Shown here: in pieces, positions 12,936 to 15,950 of the stretch
How positions within the stretch are numbered: the stretch's first letter is position 1
How the letters are laid out: each line of letters starts with the position of its first letter
Assembly: GCA_014859785.1 (NCBI GenBank)
Contig: JACUTP010000028.1
Coordinates: forward strand, 1-15,950
Direction: 5' to 3'
Length of the DNA stretch: 15,950 bases
Source of the DNA: Candidatus Methanoperedentaceae archaeon
GTDB taxonomy: Archaea > Halobacteriota > Methanosarcinia > Methanosarcinales > Methanoperedenaceae
Made by a program: the position numbers and the translations under genes
The notes under the pieces: model-generated
Database searches by the model: none
The model's input: the letters and a program-made list of their open reading frames with translations, nothing else
What the model was told of the DNA's origin: nothing

Positions 12936-13694
12936 TTATACCTGCAGCATCAGCTTTTTAATCTCAGCGCCAAGGGATTTGAGTATGGAATTACGCAATT
13001 CATTGGCTTCAGGACCTGTCCTCACCCTGGGGCGCGGAAGGTTAATCCCGAATATCTCCTTTACAGTGCCGGGACGCGCTGACATCACAACAACCCTGTC
13101 AGCAAGATAAACAGCCTCATCCACGCTGTGCGTAACGAAAAGCGCGCTTATGTGTTCCTTATCCCATATCCTGAGAAGTTCCTCCTGCATGATATTCCTT
13201 GTCTGGGCATCAAGCGCCCCGAACGGCTCATCCATGAGCAGGAGTTTCGGGTTATTGGCATACGCGCGGGCAATCCCCACTCTCTGCTTCATCCCGCCTG
13301 AAAGTTCATGGGGATAATGGTTCTCAAAACCTGTCAATCCCACAAGGTCAATATAATGCTGTGATAACTGCCTGACATCTTCCTTTTGCATTCCCTTAAC
13401 CTCTGGCCCGAACTCGATATTGCCCCTGACGGTCCTCCACGGAAACAGGGCATACTCCTGGAACACGAACCCGCATTCCCTGTTTGCGCCGGTTATTTTC
13501 TTATTATCAAGGAATATCTCACCGTTTGAGGGCGTATCAAGCCCTGCTGCAAGGCGAAGCACGGTTGTCTTGCCGCAGCCGCTCGGACCAAGAAGGCACA
13601 AGAACTCACCCTCATTAACCTCAAGATTCACATCATTAACTGCAAACGAATTATTGAATTTCCGGGATACGCTTTTTAAGATTAATCTGCCCAT
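12936..13694 (-). CDS. ABC transporter ATP-binding protein (NitT/TauT/SsuB type)
   Basis: At 252 aa it has all nucleotide-binding motifs: Walker A GPSGCGKTT (36-44), Q-loop FQEYALFPW with Gln79, signature LSGGMKQR (131-138), Walker B LLLMDEP with Glu156, D-loop GALD and H-loop His189. It matches the nitrate/sulfonate/taurine importer subfamily (SsuB, TauB, NrtD). It powers import through the permease encoded just upstream, whose 3' end overlaps this gene's start by 13 bp. The transported compound cannot be decided from this subunit. The gene is the last of the operon; a weak TTTTGTC/GACAAAA inverted pair lies beyond its end. Confidence 0.95.
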   Translation of the reverse strand: MGRLILKSVSRKFNNSFAVNDVNLEVNEGEFLCLLGPSGCGKTTVLRLAAGLDTPSNGEIFLDNKKITGANRECGFVFQEYALFPWRTVRGNIEFGPEVKGMQKEDVRQLSQHYIDLVGLTGFENHYPHELSGGMKQRVGIARAYANNPKLLLMDEPFGALDAQTRNIMQEELLRIWDKEHISALFVTHSVDEAVYLADRVVVMSARPGTVKEIFGINLPRPRVRTGPEANELRNSILKSLGAEIKKLMLQV

Positions 13695-14488
13695 TTTATG
13701 AACCTCTTCTGGAACAGGAGTATGCTGATATTCATGAAATACCCCACAACCCCGATTACTATCATACCGGCAACCATCTCGGCATAACGCCCGAGGTCGC
13801 CCATATTCCAGATAAAGTAGCCAAGCCCGACAGGGCTCCTTATAACCATTTCAGCAGCAACGATTGCCATCCACCCGACACCAAGCCCTATCCGCAATCC
13901 TGCAACGATTGAAGGCAGCGCCGACGGTATTACCACTTTCATGACAATTCCAGAGCCTGATGCGCCAAGTGTTTTTGCAGCATCAATAAGACGGGGGTCA
14001 GTCGATTTTACGCCGTAGATGGTATTCAGGATAATGGGGAACACCATTCCTATAAAAACAATAAAAATTGAGCCGCCTGAAACAAGGATGAAAATGGCAA
14101 GCGGTATCCATGCCATTGGCGGCATGTTCCTTACGATTTCGACCATCGGGTTAAGGATATTCCCGATAAGTTTTGAGTATCCCATCCCGATACCGAGCGG
14201 CACACCAACAGCAAACGCAAGTACACCGCCCTGTATGACTCGGATGAGGCTGGCTTCAACATGGTTTATGATGCCGTAAGTGAGTGCGGGCCCGTATATC
14301 CTTGTGAACATTGACCCGACAAGGGCGTTCCATGTTTCAACAGGGGTTGGAATATCCCGAAGACGCATGAAGGGTATATTGAAAATATCCTCTCTTGCCA
14401 GTACTATAAGGACATGCCATAAAAAAATAAAACCGACTATGGAAAAGATGTTTATAATCAACCCGTTTTTCCCTGAACCGAGTTTCAT
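13682..14488 (-). CDS. ABC transporter permease (NitT/TauT/SsuC type)
   Basis: This 268-aa membrane protein has about six hydrophobic helices. The cytoplasmic coupling loop (EAA-like motif) is visible at about 169-198: DAAKTLGASGSGIVMKVVIPSALP followed by AGLRIGLGVGW, typical of the sulfonate/taurine/nitrate permease family. The segment NPMVEIVRNMPPMAWIPLAI (113-132) matches the conserved helix just before. It would form a homodimer with two copies of the ATPase. The start is tightly coupled to the binding-protein gene: the sequence TAATG contains both that gene's stop codon and this ATG. Confidence 0.95.
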   Translation of the reverse strand: MKLGSGKNGLIINIFSIVGFIFLWHVLIVLAREDIFNIPFMRLRDIPTPVETWNALVGSMFTRIYGPALTYGIINHVEASLIRVIQGGVLAFAVGVPLGIGMGYSKLIGNILNPMVEIVRNMPPMAWIPLAIFILVSGGSIFIVFIGMVFPIILNTIYGVKSTDPRLIDAAKTLGASGSGIVMKVVIPSALPSIVAGLRIGLGVGWMAIVAAEMVIRSPVGLGYFIWNMGDLGRYAEMVAGMIVIGVVGYFMNISILLFQKRFIKWAD

Positions 14489-15594
14489 TAATAACTGACC
14501 TTTAATCCTTCTTTATCGGCAGCCATCAGGAACAGGACATGCTGGATTGTACCGGGTCCCGGATATCCGACAGTCTTGCCTCTTAAATCCCGAAGCGAGT
14601 TTATATTATTGGCAACCACAATTACCGAGCCTTCGTTATTCATTCCTGAAATGACGCCGACTTTTGTATCATCTATTGTAAAATCATTGCTGTTAATCCT
14701 GTGTATGATTACAGGTGGAATCCCGAGGCTTCCGATATCCACCGCTCCTGCCTTGAATCCTTTTTGCATCTGGAAAGCACCATTCTGGAACGGCGCGCCT
14801 TCTGCCAGTGTAATATTTATCCCGACATCATCGAACCATCCCTTTTTCCATCCTATATAGAACGGGAGTTCATGCACGTCATTTATAAGATAGCCGTATC
14901 GGATTGTTACGGTTTCCGGCAGGGCAAGCTCGGTGAGGGGCATGTCCTTATTCTGTATCGCCCAGTCAACATATTCTGTTGTTATAAGATCATTTGCATA
15001 TTCCTCTGCCGTCTGGTATCCTGACTGTTTCCATTTATCAACATCAAAAATTCCAAAGTCCATTATTCGCCCGATAAAAGTCTGTGTACCTTCGATGTTG
15101 GGCATATAAACAAAATCGACATTATCAAGGCTCAGTTCAGCAGCGTCCCGGTTTGTCAATCCGCCAAATTCCATTGTAAAGCCAACAAGTTCCTCGTGGT
15201 CCGGATGGCTCCTGTTTTTTGCGGAGTTTATGTATTCCACAGACTTCATCTGGATAAGTGAGGCGCGATTCAGTATCTCATCAGCGTTTTCCGTGTCCTC
15301 ATACCAGTCATTGTCGTATGCCACAACACAGCAGGGATGGTCTTCCCATATATCGCCAGAATCAAGCAATGATTTCCCGTATCCCTCTGTTATGGCAATT
15401 GAAGGCCAGGGTTCCCAGCCTACGAATCCTGCAATCTCGCCTGTACTTAAGCGCTGTACCATATCCTGTCCGCCCATTCTCACAAGATTTATGGGTGTGT
15501 CCTCTTCACCAGGCGCTTTTTCCGCTGCCTGCAGGCATCCCGGAACCAGCAAAGCCGCAAAAACAAGCAGTAAAATTTTCAACGAAGTATTCAT
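14488..15594 (-). CDS. Substrate-binding lipoprotein of the ABC importer, circularly permuted
   Basis: The 368-aa precursor has a lipoprotein signal (hydrophobic LKILLLVFAALL, lipobox VPGC with Cys20). The mature sequence is out of the usual order. NLVRMGGQDM (36-45), STGEIAGFVGWEPWPS and the HPCC block (86-89), which form the middle and C-terminal parts of SsuA/NrtA-like proteins, come first. The ordinary N-terminal half, TVTIRYGYLINDVHELPFY, GWKKGWFDDVG, FQNGAFQMQKGFKAG, DIGSLGIPP and KTVGYPGPGTIQHVLFL, follows from about residue 225 and ends at GLKVSY. In ordinary relatives GLKVSY would be followed directly by a segment like INLVRMGG, so the ends have been exchanged. I start at the ATG at 15594 because AAGGA lies 6 bp before it; a TTG at 15609 is less likely. 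The likely ligand is a sulfonate, taurine-like or related small anion or cofactor precursor, undetermined. Confidence 0.9.
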   Translation of the reverse strand: MNTSLKILLLVFAALLVPGCLQAAEKAPGEEDTPINLVRMGGQDMVQRLSTGEIAGFVGWEPWPSIAITEGYGKSLLDSGDIWEDHPCCVVAYDNDWYEDTENADEILNRASLIQMKSVEYINSAKNRSHPDHEELVGFTMEFGGLTNRDAAELSLDNVDFVYMPNIEGTQTFIGRIMDFGIFDVDKWKQSGYQTAEEYANDLITTEYVDWAIQNKDMPLTELALPETVTIRYGYLINDVHELPFYIGWKKGWFDDVGINITLAEGAPFQNGAFQMQKGFKAGAVDIGSLGIPPVIIHRINSNDFTIDDTKVGVISGMNNEGSVIVVANNINSLRDLRGKTVGYPGPGTIQHVLFLMAADKEGLKVSY

Positions 15595-15635
15595 AACCAA
15601 TCCTTTCAACTAATTAATTACAGTTATCTGATAAA

Positions 15636-15647
15636 CTAATATATTTA
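15636..15647 (-). promoter_or_regulatory. Predicted TATA box of the ABC importer operon
   Basis: Reading the minus strand, TAAATATATTAG is centred about 48 bp before the ATG at 15594, giving a start near 15615 and a short leader that keeps the AAGGA ribosome-binding site. The divergent regulator's start is about 80 bp away, so one protein could cover both promoters. Confidence 0.45.
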
Positions 15648-15729
15648 TCTGTTTCCGTATTTTGTCCTTCAGTAACCCTGATGTATTAATAACTCCCATG
15701 TTATATACTATTGTGACAGAGGAATATTA

Positions 15730-15950
15730 ATGACATCTGATGAACTAATACAGGCAGCGATAGAATCTGATGAAGCTTTCACCAGGGAATTTTCAAGGGT
15801 AATCAAGGAAGAACTGCGCATGACTGCGGCAGAGTTCAGCGAAAAGGCAGGCATTCCTGCAAGCACGCTCTACAAACTTCTGTCAGGTCACAGGGAGCCG
15901 AATATCAAAACTCTTCGTGAAATCGTCAGGGCATTGAGGAAAATGGAAGG
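15730..15950 (+). CDS. XRE-like helix-turn-helix transcriptional regulator, 5' part
   Basis: The ATG at 15730 follows a GAGGAA ribosome-binding site, and the frame is open to the window end (73 residues). After an acidic N-terminus (TSDELIQAAIESDEAF), residues about 18-70 form an XRE-type HTH: LRMTAAEFSEKAGIPASTLYKLLSG, with the recognition helix STLYKLL, followed by the helix NIKTLREIVRALRKME. This start is characteristic of archaeal regulators with a larger C-terminal domain (COG1709-like, from memory). The C-terminus is not in the window, so its ligand domain is unknown. It is divergent from the importer operon and may regulate it. A TATA-like ATTAATAA at 15685-15692 fits a short leader with the ribosome-binding site. 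Confidence 0.82.
   Translation, partial: MTSDELIQAAIESDEAFTREFSRVIKEELRMTAAEFSEKAGIPASTLYKLLSGHREPNIKTLREIVRALRKME

Noticed and set aside
14488..15594. Assembly collapse as an explanation of the permuted binding protein
   Set aside because: Collapsing a tandem repeat normally leaves one collinear copy. Here the signal peptide, both seams, frame and overlap with the permease are all consistent. Not fully excluded without reads.
1..15950. CRISPR arrays, insertion-sequence transposases or phage genes
   Set aside because: No regularly spaced repeats, no transposase or integrase motifs, and no flanking inverted repeats of IS type were seen.

Overview
The window looks like chromosomal DNA of a methanogen-lineage euryarchaeon, most likely Methanosarcinales-like (Methanosarcina or 'Ca. 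Methanoperedens' type). This is inferred from gene content: a homoaconitase-type and an isopropylmalate-type dehydratase large subunit side by side, a presenilin-type archaeal protease, a UPF0248/MJ1316-type RNA-end protein, an archaeal type IV pilin, a tRNA gene without encoded CCA, AT-rich TATA-like promoters, and a bacterial-type GroES/GroEL pair, which Methanosarcina species are known to carry.

Layout. 1-886 (+): end of a membrane protein, a 49-aa protein with a SAP/Rho-N-like helical repeat, and a UPF0248 protein. 883-2163 (-): a macro-domain hydrolase followed by an unrecognised 221-aa protein. 2262-4295 (+): groES-groEL with a TATA box, a palindrome at the predicted transcription start, and a hairpin plus T-tract at the end. 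4275-5085: two toxin-antitoxin (TA) remnants, each with an intact antitoxin and a broken toxin (a relE stump and a hicA nonsense allele). 5163-6407 (+): homoaconitase-type large subunit. 6450-7057: small Hsp20 (-) and a YHS metal-binding protein (+), divergent. 7082-7155 (-): tRNA-Arg(UCG). 7218-8012 (+): SAM hydroxide adenosyltransferase. 8173-11464 (+): presenilin-like protease, leuC, M29-like aminopeptidase, zinc-ribbon microprotein, closely packed. 11512-11981 (-): an intact RelBE-type TA pair, followed by a decayed second copy of the zinc-ribbon gene (12068-12235). 12232-12819 (-): type IV pilin. 12936-15594 (-): a three-gene NitT/TauT-type ABC importer. 15730 to the end (+): a divergent HTH regulator, cut by the window edge.

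The most striking observation is the importer's lipoprotein. Its sequence runs in circularly permuted order: the segment that forms the second half of ordinary SsuA/NrtA-like binding proteins comes directly after the signal peptide, and the usual N-terminal half comes last, ending exactly where the permease begins. Secondary observations are repeated toxin loss with antitoxin retention on the 3' side of groEL, an operator-like palindrome in front of groES, and a duplicated zinc-ribbon microprotein in which one copy has lost its first zinc knuckle.
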